Part shown: positions 1 to 9,187 of the stretch, one piece after another
How the letters are laid out: each line of letters begins with the position of its first letter
Position numbering within the stretch: the stretch's first letter is position 1
Source of the DNA: Myxococcus sp. RHSTA-1-4
GTDB taxonomy: Bacteria > Myxococcota > Myxococcia > Myxococcales > Myxococcaceae
DNA length: 64,000 nucleotides
Reading direction: 5' to 3'
Assembly: GCF_020037125.1 (NCBI RefSeq)
Contig: NZ_JAIQDG010000004.1
Coordinates: 124,001 to 188,000, forward strand
Notes under the pieces: model-generated
Seen by the model: the letters and a program-made list of their open reading frames with translations, nothing else
Databases searched by the model: none
What the model was told of the DNA's origin: nothing
Translations under genes and position numbers: made by a program

Positions 1-1
1 C

Positions 2-3000
2 CAGTTCATCATCTACACCGCCACCCGGCCGAACCCCACGGCCGCGGACTTCCAGCCGCTCTACTCCGGAGAGACCGAGTCGAAGGGCTACTTCTACATG
101 CCCTGCCCGTCCGGCCGGTTCACCGCGGCCTATGCGCGCATCGGCATCGCGCAGGCCAACAACCAGGTGCCCATCTCCCTCATCGACATGGATGAGGCCG
201 GCACGGGGGAATTCCCCTCCCCCCTCCTCCTGGTCATCGAGGGGGCCGCCCAGCCCGCCGACAAGAAGGCCGGCTGCTCGTGCGACGACCTCGGCTTCCA
301 CGACTCAAAGCGCATCCTGGACGAGTTCTCCTACCACGCGGTGGTCCGCACCACCGAGCCCGCGGAAATCAAGAGCATGGCGTTCGACACGGATGACCAC
401 CTGATGGTGCGCTCAAGGACCGCGGGCCCATCCGACGCCCCGAGGCTCCTCTCCCCGGGGTCGAGGCTGCCAGGCCGCAATCCCCTGACCGCCTCGAACC
501 CCATCGACTGGGATGACGATCCCACCATCTACCAGGCCGCGAGCATCGCCCACGGCCACATCCTCCAGTACCGGCAGCAGTGGATGGCCGATGGCTACTC
601 CCTCGGAGATCTCCTCTACAGCCTGCCCCTGGCCCCGGGGCAGAAGAAGCAGGTGGTCATCTTCGACTGGGAGCGGAGGGAGTCCGCCACCCAGCGGCAG
701 GCGCTGAGCTATGAGGACGCCCTCTCCGCCACCCTGTCACACGACCGCGACATCAACGAGATGGCCAGGGGCTCCCTCCAGGAGAGCATGTACGGAGAAT
801 CCGACGCGACCAGCGTCGGGTTCGGCACGGGGGGAGGAGCGGCCGGCAGTGGCTCCATGGGAATCCTGAGCCTGGGAGCCGCCGTCGGGCTCGGCTTCGG
901 CGTCGGCCACTCCGGCTCCGAGGCCACCCAGCGGAACAGCCGCAAGATCTCCGCCAGCAACATGCAGACGGTGAGGGATCGCCTCGCCCAGTCCGCCAAC
1001 AACGTCCGCAGCCAGCGCTCCACCGTCATCCAGACGGTGGCCCAGGGAGAGCGCTTCTCCGCCCAGTCCGAGACCGTGGCCAACTACAACCACTGCCACG
1101 CGCTCACCATCGAGTACTTCGAGGTGCTTCGCCACTTCAAGGTCCAGCAGCAGCTCGTGGACGTGCAGGAATGCCTCTTCGTGCCCCTCATGATGTCGGT
1201 CTTCGACGAGGAAAAGGCGCTGCGCTGGAGGGGGGTCCTGAAGAAGCGCCTCCTGGATGGCTCCCTGGCGAGCGCCTTCGACTCGATGGAGCGGGTCGTC
1301 TCCAACTGGGAGCACTCCGATATCCCAAATACCCAGTACGCCGACGAGAACATCGTGAGCCTCTCGGGCGAGCTGCGGATCGAGTTCCGCCTCAGGCGGC
1401 CCCAGGACAAGTACGACGCCGAGGCCAAGGCGACCCTCTTCGACCCCCAGGCCTGGCTGCCCCTCACCACCGTGTTCGGCATCAGCATCGACCAGGACAA
1501 GTACAACGAGTACTTCAAGACGCAGAAGGACAAGGACGAGGTCTTCCACCGGCTCTATGGCCAGCAGATCGTGGACCGCTTCCTGAGCCTGGTGACCTTC
1601 CACGCGGTGGACGCCCTGGGGACCCGGGTCCCCCTGAATATCGACTCCACCCTGCTCTCCCGCTACCAGAAGAACACGCCCCTGTCGGTCTCCCTGCGCA
1701 TGAGCGGGACGACGTTCCCCAGGCGCAAGCAGATCGAATACTTCGTCATCTCCAAGCGCCCCGATATCGCCGACCACTTCCCCTTCGCCACCGAGTTCTT
1801 CTCGAACCTCCTGCCCGCCGGCTCCCAGGTCATCGTGCGGAGCGGCTCGTTGAGCTACCGGACCCGGCACTACGCGGGGCAGATCTTCAATCAGGCGACC
1901 ATCAACAACGACCTGCTCTTCGGCGACGATGTGCTCATCTACGCGGCCCCCAGCCAGGCCGAGCTGCGCAATCCCCAGGAGGATGACCGGGAGCGGGCGA
2001 AGCGGCTGTTGCGCCACCTCAACGAGAACCTCGAGTACTACCACCGGGTCATCTGGCTGAACATGTCGCCGGAGCGGCGCTTCATGCTGCTGGACGGCAT
2101 CATCGCCCCCAACACCGCGGGGGGCCGCAGCGTGGCCTCGGTGGTGGAGAACCGGGTGGTGGGCATCGTCGGCAACTGCATGGTGATGCCGGTGGTGAAG
2201 GGCATCCAGTTGGATCCCAGCCTGAAGCTCCACATGGCGAATCCGGAGACTGGCGAGGTCGTGGACCTCAAGGAGTACTACGAGGGTCCTCCCTCCGAGC
2301 CGCTGTGCGTCTCGGTGCCCACCAAGGGCGTGTTCGCCGAGGCGGTGCTGGGCAAGTGCAACAGCTGCGAGGTCAAGGAGGAGCACCGGTACTGGCGCTG
2401 GGAGGAGTCGCCGATCCCCGACAGCCCCACGCCCTTCACGCCCATCAGCACGGACTCGCGGCGGGCGGACCCCGGCAACCTGCAGCCGAAGGACTTCCCG
2501 CAGACCCTCCTCAACATCCAGAACGCGCCGGCCGCCCCCAATCCCAGCGGCATGCAGCACCTCGCCGAGATGCTGGCGGCGCCCAGCGCCTTCAAGGACA
2601 TCACCGGCCTGGAGGGCAACCAGAAGAACGCCATCACCGCGATGACCTCCGCCCTGAGCACGGCGGAGAACTTCGGCAAGATGGCCAAGGATCTGGTGGG
2701 CCAGCAGGCCGCGCTGAAGGGCAACGACAGCTTCATCCAGTCCCTCAAGCGCGCCCAGGCGGACGGCATCATCTCCAAGGAGCAGATGCAGAAGCACGCC
2801 AACGACTACTTCGAGCACCTGAGCGGGGCGGCCAAACCCGCCAAGCAGGAGGACGCGGGCAGCTTCTCCGAGACCGCGACCTTCAACCATGCGCTCACCA
2901 AGGCCACCGAGCAGGGCAAGGACATCCAGGTGGAGCACCAGACCCCCGCCGGGTCGGTGACGAAGCTGGAAACCACCACGCCCCGACAGCTCCCGGGCGC

Positions 3001-4180
3001 CAAGGCCCTCTACAACCTGCGGGTGTCCCCGCCGGTCCCCTTCGTCCCACAGCCTCCAGGCGATACCTGCTGGGCCGCGGCCGCCACCATGCTGAAGTCC
3101 TGGCAGGCCGGACAGCTCCTCGGCGTCGCCGAGGTGGTGGACGAGGCCGGACCGGAGTTCCGCGCCCTCCTCGACAACGGAGAGGGGCTGGATTCCAAGC
3201 TGATGGAGCCCTTCTTCCAGAAGCTCCACCTGGGGTTCAAGCCGGTGGCCAACTACGCCATCGACCTCTACGCCGATCTGCTGGATGAGTACGGCCCCCT
3301 CTGGCTCACCCTCGACGACAACCAGGCTTCAGGGATGCTCTCCCCCCACGCCTACCTCCTGGTGGCCATCAAGGGGGACGGCACCGCCGACGGAACGACG
3401 TTCGTCCTCATGGACCCCGCCGCGGCGGGGGAGACGGAGATCTCCTTCGCGGAGTTCCTGCGGCAGTTCGAGCAGATGGTCTCGGATGGCCGAGCCGGGC
3501 TCCCCAACCTGCAGATCGCCTTCAACCTGAAGGCCTCCGTCGGGGCGCCCATGCGCTACGACCGGGACGCGGTCGTCAAATACGCCGAGGCCTATGCGAA
3601 TCGGATTTGCAGCGATCGCTACCTCTTCAGCAAGTCGGGCCCCCACTACTTCCCCGACAACCCCCAGGGCAGCGTGGGGAACGAGATGGATTGCACCCAC
3701 TTCGTGAGCTGCTGCATCGGCCAGCCGCCCAGGGACACCGACCACCGCATCTCCGGGGGCGGCCTCTTCCTGGATCCCGCGGGATTCTTCCCGAAGCCCA
3801 GCAATCGGCCCCAGCCCTACGGCTTCACCATGCCCAACCCCCTCATCACCTACCTGAAGGGGAGAGGAAAGATCATGTTCCTCGATGACGCGGGCAACCT
3901 GCGGAACGAGCTCTTCTACCACCCGAACAACGCCAAGACCCAGAAGGAGCTCGAGGTCCCCTTCGCGGACCTCCGGGGCGACATCATCTTCTACTCCGCC
4001 AAGACGGTCCGCCACGGCGAGAAGCTGGGCTCCGACATCGATTTCAGCCACGCCGCGGTGATTACCGGCGTGGACGCGCAGAAGGGCAAGCTGATTGCCT
4101 GCCACACCCAGAGCCGCCTCAATGAGCCCCTCAACTCCGTCGGCATCGGGTACTTCGTCTATGCGAGGGTGATCCGGTAA
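2..4180 (+). CDS. Large protein, 5' partial, with C-terminal C39-like and Amidase_6-like cysteine hydrolase domains
   Basis: The frame is already open at base 2, so the start lies outside the window; 1392 residues are visible. Numbering from the first visible codon, a glycine-rich stretch lies near 274-305 and may be membrane-active or flexible. The C-terminus holds two papain-like modules. The first has DTCWAAA with Cys about 1023 and a matching His about 1116 in SPHAYLL, as in C39-type peptidases. The second has MDCTHFVSCC with Cys about 1231 and His about 1350 in FSHAAVITG, as in the Amidase_6 family. The N-terminal two thirds match no family I recognise. Two hydrolase modules on a long carrier would fit a secreted or injected toxin or a self-processing surface protein, but this is inference. 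The next gene is convergent. Confidence 0.85.
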   Translation, partial: QFIIYTATRPNPTAADFQPLYSGETESKGYFYMPCPSGRFTAAYARIGIAQANNQVPISLIDMDEAGTGEFPSPLLLVIEGAAQPADKKAGCSCDDLGFHDSKRILDEFSYHAVVRTTEPAEIKSMAFDTDDHLMVRSRTAGPSDAPRLLSPGSRLPGRNPLTASNPIDWDDDPTIYQAASIAHGHILQYRQQWMADGYSLGDLLYSLPLAPGQKKQVVIFDWERRESATQRQALSYEDALSATLSHDRDINEMARGSLQESMYGESDATSVGFGTGGGAAGSGSMGILSLGAAVGLGFGVGHSGSEATQRNSRKISASNMQTVRDRLAQSANNVRSQRSTVIQTVAQGERFSAQSETVANYNHCHALTIEYFEVLRHFKVQQQLVDVQECLFVPLMMSVFDEEKALRWRGVLKKRLLDGSLASAFDSMERVVSNWEHSDIPNTQYADENIVSLSGELRIEFRLRRPQDKYDAEAKATLFDPQAWLPLTTVFGISIDQDKYNEYFKTQKDKDEVFHRLYGQQIVDRFLSLVTFHAVDALGTRVPLNIDSTLLSRYQKNTPLSVSLRMSGTTFPRRKQIEYFVISKRPDIADHFPFATEFFSNLLPAGSQVIVRSGSLSYRTRHYAGQIFNQATINNDLLFGDDVLIYAAPSQAELRNPQEDDRERAKRLLRHLNENLEYYHRVIWLNMSPERRFMLLDGIIAPNTAGGRSVASVVENRVVGIVGNCMVMPVVKGIQLDPSLKLHMANPETGEVVDLKEYYEGPPSEPLCVSVPTKGVFAEAVLGKCNSCEVKEEHRYWRWEESPIPDSPTPFTPISTDSRRADPGNLQPKDFPQTLLNIQNAPAAPNPSGMQHLAEMLAAPSAFKDITGLEGNQKNAITAMTSALSTAENFGKMAKDLVGQQAALKGNDSFIQSLKRAQADGIISKEQMQKHANDYFEHLSGAAKPAKQEDAGSFSETATFNHALTKATEQGKDIQVEHQTPAGSVTKLETTTPRQLPGAKALYNLRVSPPVPFVPQPPGDTCWAAAATMLKSWQAGQLLGVAEVVDEAGPEFRALLDNGEGLDSKLMEPFFQKLHLGFKPVANYAIDLYADLLDEYGPLWLTLDDNQASGMLSPHAYLLVAIKGDGTADGTTFVLMDPAAAGETEISFAEFLRQFEQMVSDGRAGLPNLQIAFNLKASVGAPMRYDRDAVVKYAEAYANRICSDRYLFSKSGPHYFPDNPQGSVGNEMDCTHFVSCCIGQPPRDTDHRISGGGLFLDPAGFFPKPSNRPQPYGFTMPNPLITYLKGRGKIMFLDDAGNLRNELFYHPNNAKTQKELEVPFADLRGDIIFYSAKTVRHGEKLGSDIDFSHAAVITGVDAQKGKLIACHTQSRLNEPLNSVGIGYFVYARVIR

Positions 4181-4367
4181 CAGCCGCGGCCCGCCCTGAC
4201 GGGCTCACGTCCGTGCAGCGCCGGCGGCGTGAGCCCGCCCGAAGAGCGAGCCTGGGTCTTCTACAGCTCGCGCGGGGGCTCGGCTGCCGCCGGAGCTGGC
4301 GGATGACGGTGCGCCGACGGAACTCTGCTGCGCCCGGCGTGACAGCGCATGAACCCTGCGGCCCCTG

Positions 4368-4808
4368 CTACTTCGCCCGCTGCTGCCGCTCCATCTCCGC
4401 GCGGAGACGATCTTCCTGCGCGCGCAGCTCCGGCGTGAACTCCTGGCCGAAATCCTCCGCCTCGAACACCGGGCGAAGCTCGAGCACGCCTTCCTCACCC
4501 GGCATCGGGTTCGGGCAACGGCGCGCCCACTCCACCGCCTCCTCCATCGACCGCACCTGCCACAGCCAGTAGCCGGCGATCAGCTCCTTGGTCTCGGTGA
4601 AGGGGCCGTCGACGACGCTCGGCTTCTTCCCGTCCTGGAAGACCAGCCGCTTGCCCTTGCTGCTGGGGTGGAGGCCTTCGCCGGCGAGCATGATCCCCGC
4701 CTTCACCAGCTCCTCGTTGTACTTGCCCATCGCCGCCAGCATCTCTTCCTTCGGCATGAGGCCCTTCTCGGAATTCGGGCTCGCCTTCACGATCACCATC
4801 ACGCGCAT
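4368..4808 (-). CDS. YciI/DGPF-domain family protein
   Basis: A 146-residue small protein of the YCII-related (DGPF) family: MRVMVIVKAS start, central VVDGPFTETKELIAGYWLW with the DGPF signature, and the typical WARRCP segment. An AGGAG sits 6 nt before the ATG. Members adopt a ferredoxin-like fold. In many bacteria they stand next to ECF sigma factors and are of uncertain catalytic role. Here the gene is alone, with no sigma factor nearby. The last 30 residues are charged and probably helical. Family assignment is firm; function is not. Confidence 0.88.
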   Translation of the reverse strand: MRVMVIVKASPNSEKGLMPKEEMLAAMGKYNEELVKAGIMLAGEGLHPSSKGKRLVFQDGKKPSVVDGPFTETKELIAGYWLWQVRSMEEAVEWARRCPNPMPGEEGVLELRPVFEAEDFGQEFTPELRAQEDRLRAEMERQQRAK

Positions 4809-5064
4809 GTTCGTCTCCTGGTTCGAAGGCAGGAGCGTTCCCGCCCTTCAACCTGGCGACGAGTATCCGGGCGCCAGATCGACATGGCCCCGCGGATTCT
4901 TCGGAAGCAGCGTGATTCCGAACGCTTACGTCAGAACCCACTGGGCGTGTGGGTAGCCCTCAAGCCGCCTGAGGGCCCGCATGGTCGGGTGCCAACCCTT
5001 CCGCGCCGGCCGCCCCGAGATCGTCTACTCTGCCCCCTCTCGGAAAGGTCGTGGTGCGCATCCC

Positions 5065-6783
5065 ATGAGTGGTGGTCGTGTCCTCTCGCCAGTTCTCCTC
5101 GTCGGCGCCGGAACGGGCGAGGCCACGTGCGGCATCCTCTACCTGGCGAGCTACCTGCGGCGCGGCGGCATCGAGGCCTTCGTCCGGCTGTACGACGGGG
5201 ATGAGACCGACGACGAGGTGGCGCGCTCGTTCGAGAGCCTCGTCACCCGCGTGCGTCCGAAGCTGGTCGGCATCAGCCTCAAGTGGTTCCACCACGTGGA
5301 CCGGGCGCTGCTCATCGCGCGGACCCTGCGCGAGATCGACCCCACGATACGCATCGTCATGGGGGGCAACTCCGCCTCGTACTGGTGGCGGGAGCTGCAC
5401 GCCTACGACTGCATCGATGACATCGTCCTGGGAGACGGCGAGGTGCCGCTGCTGGCGCTCTGCCGTGGAGACCCCTCCCCTCCCAACCGCGTGACGCGGG
5501 CCCCCGACGGACGTCCTCGCAGGTTGCCGCTGGCCTACGTACAGGGCGCCACCAACAGCGAGGACATCTACTACTCGCACTTCCACGAGCTCTTCCTGAG
5601 CCAGATGGACCTGCACTCCTTCTCGGGCTGGGTCGCGCCCGGCAAGGGGTGCGGCGAGAACTGCCTCTACTGTGGCGGGGCCCGCGGCAACCAGAAGGCG
5701 GGCTTCGGGCGCGCGAAGCCCTTCCTTCGGGCCGAGGAAAGTGTGCGCCGTGACCACCAGGAGATCGCCGGCCGGACCTGGCAGCTTCGCTACGACTTCT
5801 CGGGAAGCTCGGCGGAGTTCCTGGGGAGCACCTGGGCGGGAGTGGACCTCTCGCGCCACTGCTGCACGTACTTCCTGTGGGGAGTGCCTCGAATCGAGCT
5901 CGTCGACGCGCTGGCGGGGACGTTCCAGCGCGTCTACATGGTGGTCGACATCGGCTGCTTCTCCGAACAGCAGCGCCTCGAGCAGATGCGCCGCGGACTG
6001 CTCAAGCCGTGCGCCAGGGACTCGGAGCTGCTCGCGCTCATCGAGGCCTGCCGCCGCCATCCGAACCTGGACGTCGAAATCTCCGGCATCGGGGGCCTCC
6101 CCTTCGCGAGCCAGGCCACGCTCGCGGAGGAGCTGCGCCTGGTGGAGCGCGTCATCAGCCTCGACTGCGTGGTGGGCTATCAGCGGCTCGAAGCACAACC
6201 CGGGGCGCTGGTCACCGAGCACCCCGCGCGGTTCGACATGGTGACCGAAGCGCGAACCTTCACGGAGTTCCTCGACTACTTCGAGCGGCGCGAGCCGGGC
6301 GACGTCTCGGTGCCGATGATTCGCTTCCGGGACGCGGAGCTCGAGGCGGCGGTGCAGCGCAACTCCGATCGAGTGGATGCCCTGGCGTGGCAGCACAGGG
6401 ACGCGAAGCGGAGCATCGCCGTCGATGGACGCACGCGGCTGCGGAACACCGCCCCCTGGACGCAACAGTTCACGCTGGGGGACTGGTTGGGGAGCCACCG
6501 GGCTCCGGCGAAGGTGGCGAAGGAGCAGGTGACCGTCGTGCGCTCGGTCGACGGCATCACCCTGAGCTGCGCCCCTTCACTCAGTCCGCGCAGGTTCTCG
6601 GACCCAACGCTCACGCAGGGCGAGGACGGAGCCATCCTCCTGGCGGCCCTGGCCGCCTTCGAGCGCCCCACGACAGTCGCCAGCGGGGTGAAGGAGCTGG
6701 GGACGAAGGCGAAGCTCGACCCGGGCTCCGCTCGCGAGGTGATCGACCACCTGGTGGACGGACGCTTCCTCCAGCCGGCGTAG
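5065..6783 (+). CDS. B12-binding-type radical SAM protein, orphan
   Basis: 572 residues from the ATG at 5065; an in-frame ATG at 4981 would add 28 residues with no family character. Residues about 5-130 look like a cobalamin-binding Rossmann domain (GILYLASYLRRGG, GDGEVPLL), but without the DxHxxG base-off histidine. The radical SAM cluster is C196-x3-C200-x2-C203 in KGCGENCLYCGG. The C-terminal 80 residues look like a winged helix. Proteins of this architecture modify unactivated carbons in natural products, lipids or RNA, often by methylation; the substrate cannot be read from the sequence. No precursor peptide, methyltransferase or biosynthetic neighbour is adjacent, so it appears to be a stand-alone enzyme. 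Confidence 0.85.
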   Translation: MSGGRVLSPVLLVGAGTGEATCGILYLASYLRRGGIEAFVRLYDGDETDDEVARSFESLVTRVRPKLVGISLKWFHHVDRALLIARTLREIDPTIRIVMGGNSASYWWRELHAYDCIDDIVLGDGEVPLLALCRGDPSPPNRVTRAPDGRPRRLPLAYVQGATNSEDIYYSHFHELFLSQMDLHSFSGWVAPGKGCGENCLYCGGARGNQKAGFGRAKPFLRAEESVRRDHQEIAGRTWQLRYDFSGSSAEFLGSTWAGVDLSRHCCTYFLWGVPRIELVDALAGTFQRVYMVVDIGCFSEQQRLEQMRRGLLKPCARDSELLALIEACRRHPNLDVEISGIGGLPFASQATLAEELRLVERVISLDCVVGYQRLEAQPGALVTEHPARFDMVTEARTFTEFLDYFERREPGDVSVPMIRFRDAELEAAVQRNSDRVDALAWQHRDAKRSIAVDGRTRLRNTAPWTQQFTLGDWLGSHRAPAKVAKEQVTVVRSVDGITLSCAPSLSPRRFSDPTLTQGEDGAILLAALAAFERPTTVASGVKELGTKAKLDPGSAREVIDHLVDGRFLQPA

Positions 6784-6812
6784 AACGCACCGCGCGTGTT
6801 GCGAGCGGCACG

Positions 6813-7361
6813 TCAGCGCTGCTCGTCTCCGGGCGAGCCCGTTGGGGCCCCTTGCTGGGCAATGAGCTGGAAGCCGCGCGAGAACTCCACGAGCCGGCGC
6901 CCCAGCGCCGTCCACGAAGTGAAGAACCGATGCAGGGTGGGACGCGGATGCGCCCGTTCCGGCCCCGAGCCGCCCCCGTCCAGCGAGTCTGGGACGAGCA
7001 GCGGCTGGAGGCGCCTCCACACGGTCAACGGCGCGTCCAGGAAGGCCAGCCCTACCTCGTAGCGGGCGGCGGCGCCCCTGGGAAGCCTCGCCGTCCACAC
7101 CACGCGTGCGGTGCACTCCAGCGAGCCGCCATCCGGCAGGAAGAGCTCCACCTCCAGCCGGCTGCCCTCCTCATGCTCCTCGTCGGAGTAGATGCGGGCG
7201 CCGCACCTGCTGACGTCCAGCACCTGCCGCTTCTCACCGAAATGCAGCCGCGCCGGCCGCGAGTACAGCGGGGCCTGGAGACGCGGAAAGGAACGACGGT
7301 CTATCTGGGCGTGTCCGGTTCGCATGGACAGCCATGATTGCCGGACAGCGCCCGTGCCCAT
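6813..7361 (-). CDS. PilZ domain protein (c-di-GMP receptor)
   Basis: 182 residues. The PilZ signature is complete: RSFPR (RxxxR) near residue 23, then DVSRCG (D/NxSxxG) about 30 residues later, and EVGLAFLD closing the barrel. This supports real c-di-GMP binding. A C-terminal helical tail of about 70 residues follows (PTLHRFFTSWTALGRRL), which could be the output surface. The start is uncertain: an AAGGA directly abuts the ATG at 7361, and an internal ATG at 7325 lies closer to the RxxxR motif. In myxobacteria such single-domain PilZ proteins affect motility and matrix, but no partner is encoded here. Confidence 0.85.
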   Translation of the reverse strand: MGTGAVRQSWLSMRTGHAQIDRRSFPRLQAPLYSRPARLHFGEKRQVLDVSRCGARIYSDEEHEEGSRLEVELFLPDGGSLECTARVVWTARLPRGAAARYEVGLAFLDAPLTVWRRLQPLLVPDSLDGGGSGPERAHPRPTLHRFFTSWTALGRRLVEFSRGFQLIAQQGAPTGSPGDEQR

Positions 7362-7430
7362 TCCTTTCTGAGAACGCGATAGTCAAATCCAGAACGCGGG
7401 AGCGTCCGGAATCCACCGCCCGACACTCCT

Positions 7431-7448
7431 CCTGCCCCGTCGGGCAGG
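7431..7448 (-). terminator. Hairpin downstream of the bPH gene
   Basis: Seven perfect pairs (CCTGCCC / GGGCAGG) close a 4-nt loop, 12 nt beyond the stop codon at 7461. No clear U-tract follows, so it may be an mRNA-end stabiliser rather than a classical intrinsic terminator. Confidence 0.45.
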
Positions 7449-7460
7449 GGGTCGGCACGC

Positions 7461-7865
7461 TCAGGCGTCCAGCGCGGCCTTCAGGAGCTTGAAGAACTTC
7501 TCCCCCTCGGCGGCCTGGGACTTCGGAATCTTGAAGGACAGCGGCTTGCTGACCGGCATGTTGTTGACGAGCTCGGTGTTGCCATCAATGCCAATCTTGA
7601 TGTCCGCGTCCGCGTCGAAGGTGCCCGCGCTCTCATAGGAGACGTACTTCACGCCCTTGAGAGGGAAATACTTGTACTCCTTCTTCGAGCCCATGATGCC
7701 CTGGACGTCGACGGTGAAGACACCGTTGTTCGTCACCGCGATTTCGTCGCGCGCGAAGCGGAAGACGGCAATCAGCTTCTCGCCCTCGCCCAGGAACCGC
7801 TCGAGGTTGTACGACGACTTCGCATTGACGTCAGCGTGGCCAATCAGCCTGTCAAACAATCCCAT
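7461..7865 (-). CDS. Bacterial PH-domain protein (bPH, YvbH-like)
   Basis: 134 residues from the ATG at 7865, chosen because GGAGAG lies 7 nt upstream; a longer frame to 7904 has no such site. The sequence MGLFDRLIGHADV followed by GEGEKLIAVFRFARDEIAVTNNGVFTVDVQG and KYFPLKGVKYVSYES is typical of the bacterial pleckstrin-homology-like domain, a beta barrel. Members often form ring oligomers and are associated with stress or envelope contexts in other species. No membrane segment is present. Ligand unknown. It is flanked by unrelated genes. Confidence 0.85.
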   Translation of the reverse strand: MGLFDRLIGHADVNAKSSYNLERFLGEGEKLIAVFRFARDEIAVTNNGVFTVDVQGIMGSKKEYKYFPLKGVKYVSYESAGTFDADADIKIGIDGNTELVNNMPVSKPLSFKIPKSQAAEGEKFFKLLKAALDA

Positions 7866-7982
7866 GGAGTCTCTCCATTGATGGTGAAGCGCGGACCATG
7901 ACAAGCCGGCTGGCCGCGCTCAACCCAAATCGCTGACAGGTGCGCGAACGACAGGGCGAGCTCCACCTGCTAGGACGAGGGG

Positions 7983-8315
7983 ATGATTACACTCCCCGAA
8001 GGCGCCTCCATGAAGGACTACCAGCGCTACATCCATGAGCTGGAGGCCCTGCACGGCTGGCTGAAGCTGGACCTCGTCCACAACTGCTTCCTCATGGGCG
8101 AGGAAGTGGGCGAGGTGTTCAAGGCAGTGCGCCGCCACGAGAAGCTCTACGACGAGGGGCGCGGCACGCCCACGGAGGAGGCGCGCGCCCAGGTCGGCGA
8201 GGAGCTGGTGGACGTCTTCAACTACCTGCTGGCCATCGCCAACCGCGTCGGCGTGGACCTGGAGAAGGCCTTCCGCGAGAAGAACGCGCGCAACCAGCAG
8301 CGCACCTGGACCTGA
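7983..8315 (+). CDS. MazG-like nucleotide pyrophosphohydrolase
   Basis: 110 residues, the length of a single all-alpha NTP-PPase domain. The metal-binding signature is visible: EEVGEVFKA (ExxE) near residue 40, then GEELVDVFNYLLAIANRVGVDL (ExxD) near 80, followed by the characteristic K..KN...R.W ending. The family hydrolyses NTPs to NMP and pyrophosphate and serves in house-cleaning of abnormal nucleotides. The ATG follows a purine-rich GACGAGGGG. A second in-frame ATG lies nine codons inside. No partner gene. Confidence 0.85.
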   Translation: MITLPEGASMKDYQRYIHELEALHGWLKLDLVHNCFLMGEEVGEVFKAVRRHEKLYDEGRGTPTEEARAQVGEELVDVFNYLLAIANRVGVDLEKAFREKNARNQQRTWT

Positions 8316-8398
8316 GGCCCGCGACGCTCGAAGAGCCGGCGAGAATGAGCGGGATTTGTGGCGCGCCCACCCCGGGTCACGCGTGTTATATGGCGGCC

Positions 8399-9085
8399 AT
8401 GACACCAACCATTGTCGTGTGTGGCCATGGACCCGGCATCTCCGATGCCGTGGCGCGCAGGTTCGGCAAGGCAGGGTTCGCGGTCGCGCTCGTTGCCCGC
8501 AACGGGGAGCGGCTGGCGGCCGCCGCCAGGACGCTCTCGGGCGCGGGAATCACCGCCAAGCCCTTTCCCTGTGACCTCGGCTCTCCCGAGTCCGTGCGCT
8601 CGCTCATCCGCGAGGTGCGCGCGTCGCTCGGCCCCATCTCGGTCCTCCACTGGAACGCGTACTCCGCCCGCGCGGGCGACCTGACGACCGCGAGCACCGA
8701 GGAGCTGCTCGCGTCGTTCAACGTGTCGGTGCTCGGGCTGGTGACCGGCGTGCAGGAGGCGCTGCCCGACCTGAAGCAGCAGAAGGGCGCGGTCCTCGTC
8801 ACGGGTGGCGCGCTCGCGTACTTCAACCCGCGGATGGAGGCGATGGCGAGCCAGTGGAACCTGATGGGGCTCTCCATCGAGAAGGCCGCGCAGCTGAAGA
8901 CCGTCGGGCTGCTCCACCAGCGGCTCGCCCGTGAAGGCGTCTACGTCGGCGAGGTCGTCGTGGGCGGAACCGTCAAGGGCACCGCCTTCGACTCGGGCCA
9001 CGGCGGACTCGAGGCGTCCGACATCGCCGAGCGGTTCTGGGACATCTACCAGCGCCGCACGGAGCCCTCGGTCAACTTCCCGTGA
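8399..9085 (+). CDS. Short-chain dehydrogenase/reductase-like protein lacking the catalytic Tyr
   Basis: 228 residues from the ATG at 8399 (8390 is an alternative). The Rossmann start TIVVCGHGPGISDAVARRF carries a GxxxGIS dinucleotide loop, then a basic ARNGERL segment favouring NADP and a CDLGSPESV acidic loop. The usual SDR active site Ser...YxxxK is altered: after VTGGALAYF the expected YxxxK position reads LSIEK, so the lysine is kept but the tyrosine is Leu. Such atypical SDRs occur in several bacteria, so this is a lineage feature rather than a sequencing error. Its activity may be lost or different. No operon partner. Confidence 0.82.
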   Translation: MTPTIVVCGHGPGISDAVARRFGKAGFAVALVARNGERLAAAARTLSGAGITAKPFPCDLGSPESVRSLIREVRASLGPISVLHWNAYSARAGDLTTASTEELLASFNVSVLGLVTGVQEALPDLKQQKGAVLVTGGALAYFNPRMEAMASQWNLMGLSIEKAAQLKTVGLLHQRLAREGVYVGEVVVGGTVKGTAFDSGHGGLEASDIAERFWDIYQRRTEPSVNFP

Positions 9086-9187
9086 CGCGCCCCGGGCTTC
9101 GGGTGCTCGACGTACGTAGCGCCCGAAGCCCATGCCGGGCCCGCGGAAGTGGGGCACCGCGCGGTTCACGCTGACGTGAGGTGCTGC

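Noticed and set aside
737-3229. Long minus-strand open frame of 830 codons
   Set aside because: It is the antisense shadow of the first gene, as is common at high GC; its Leu/Gly/Val/Arg-rich composition has no family character.
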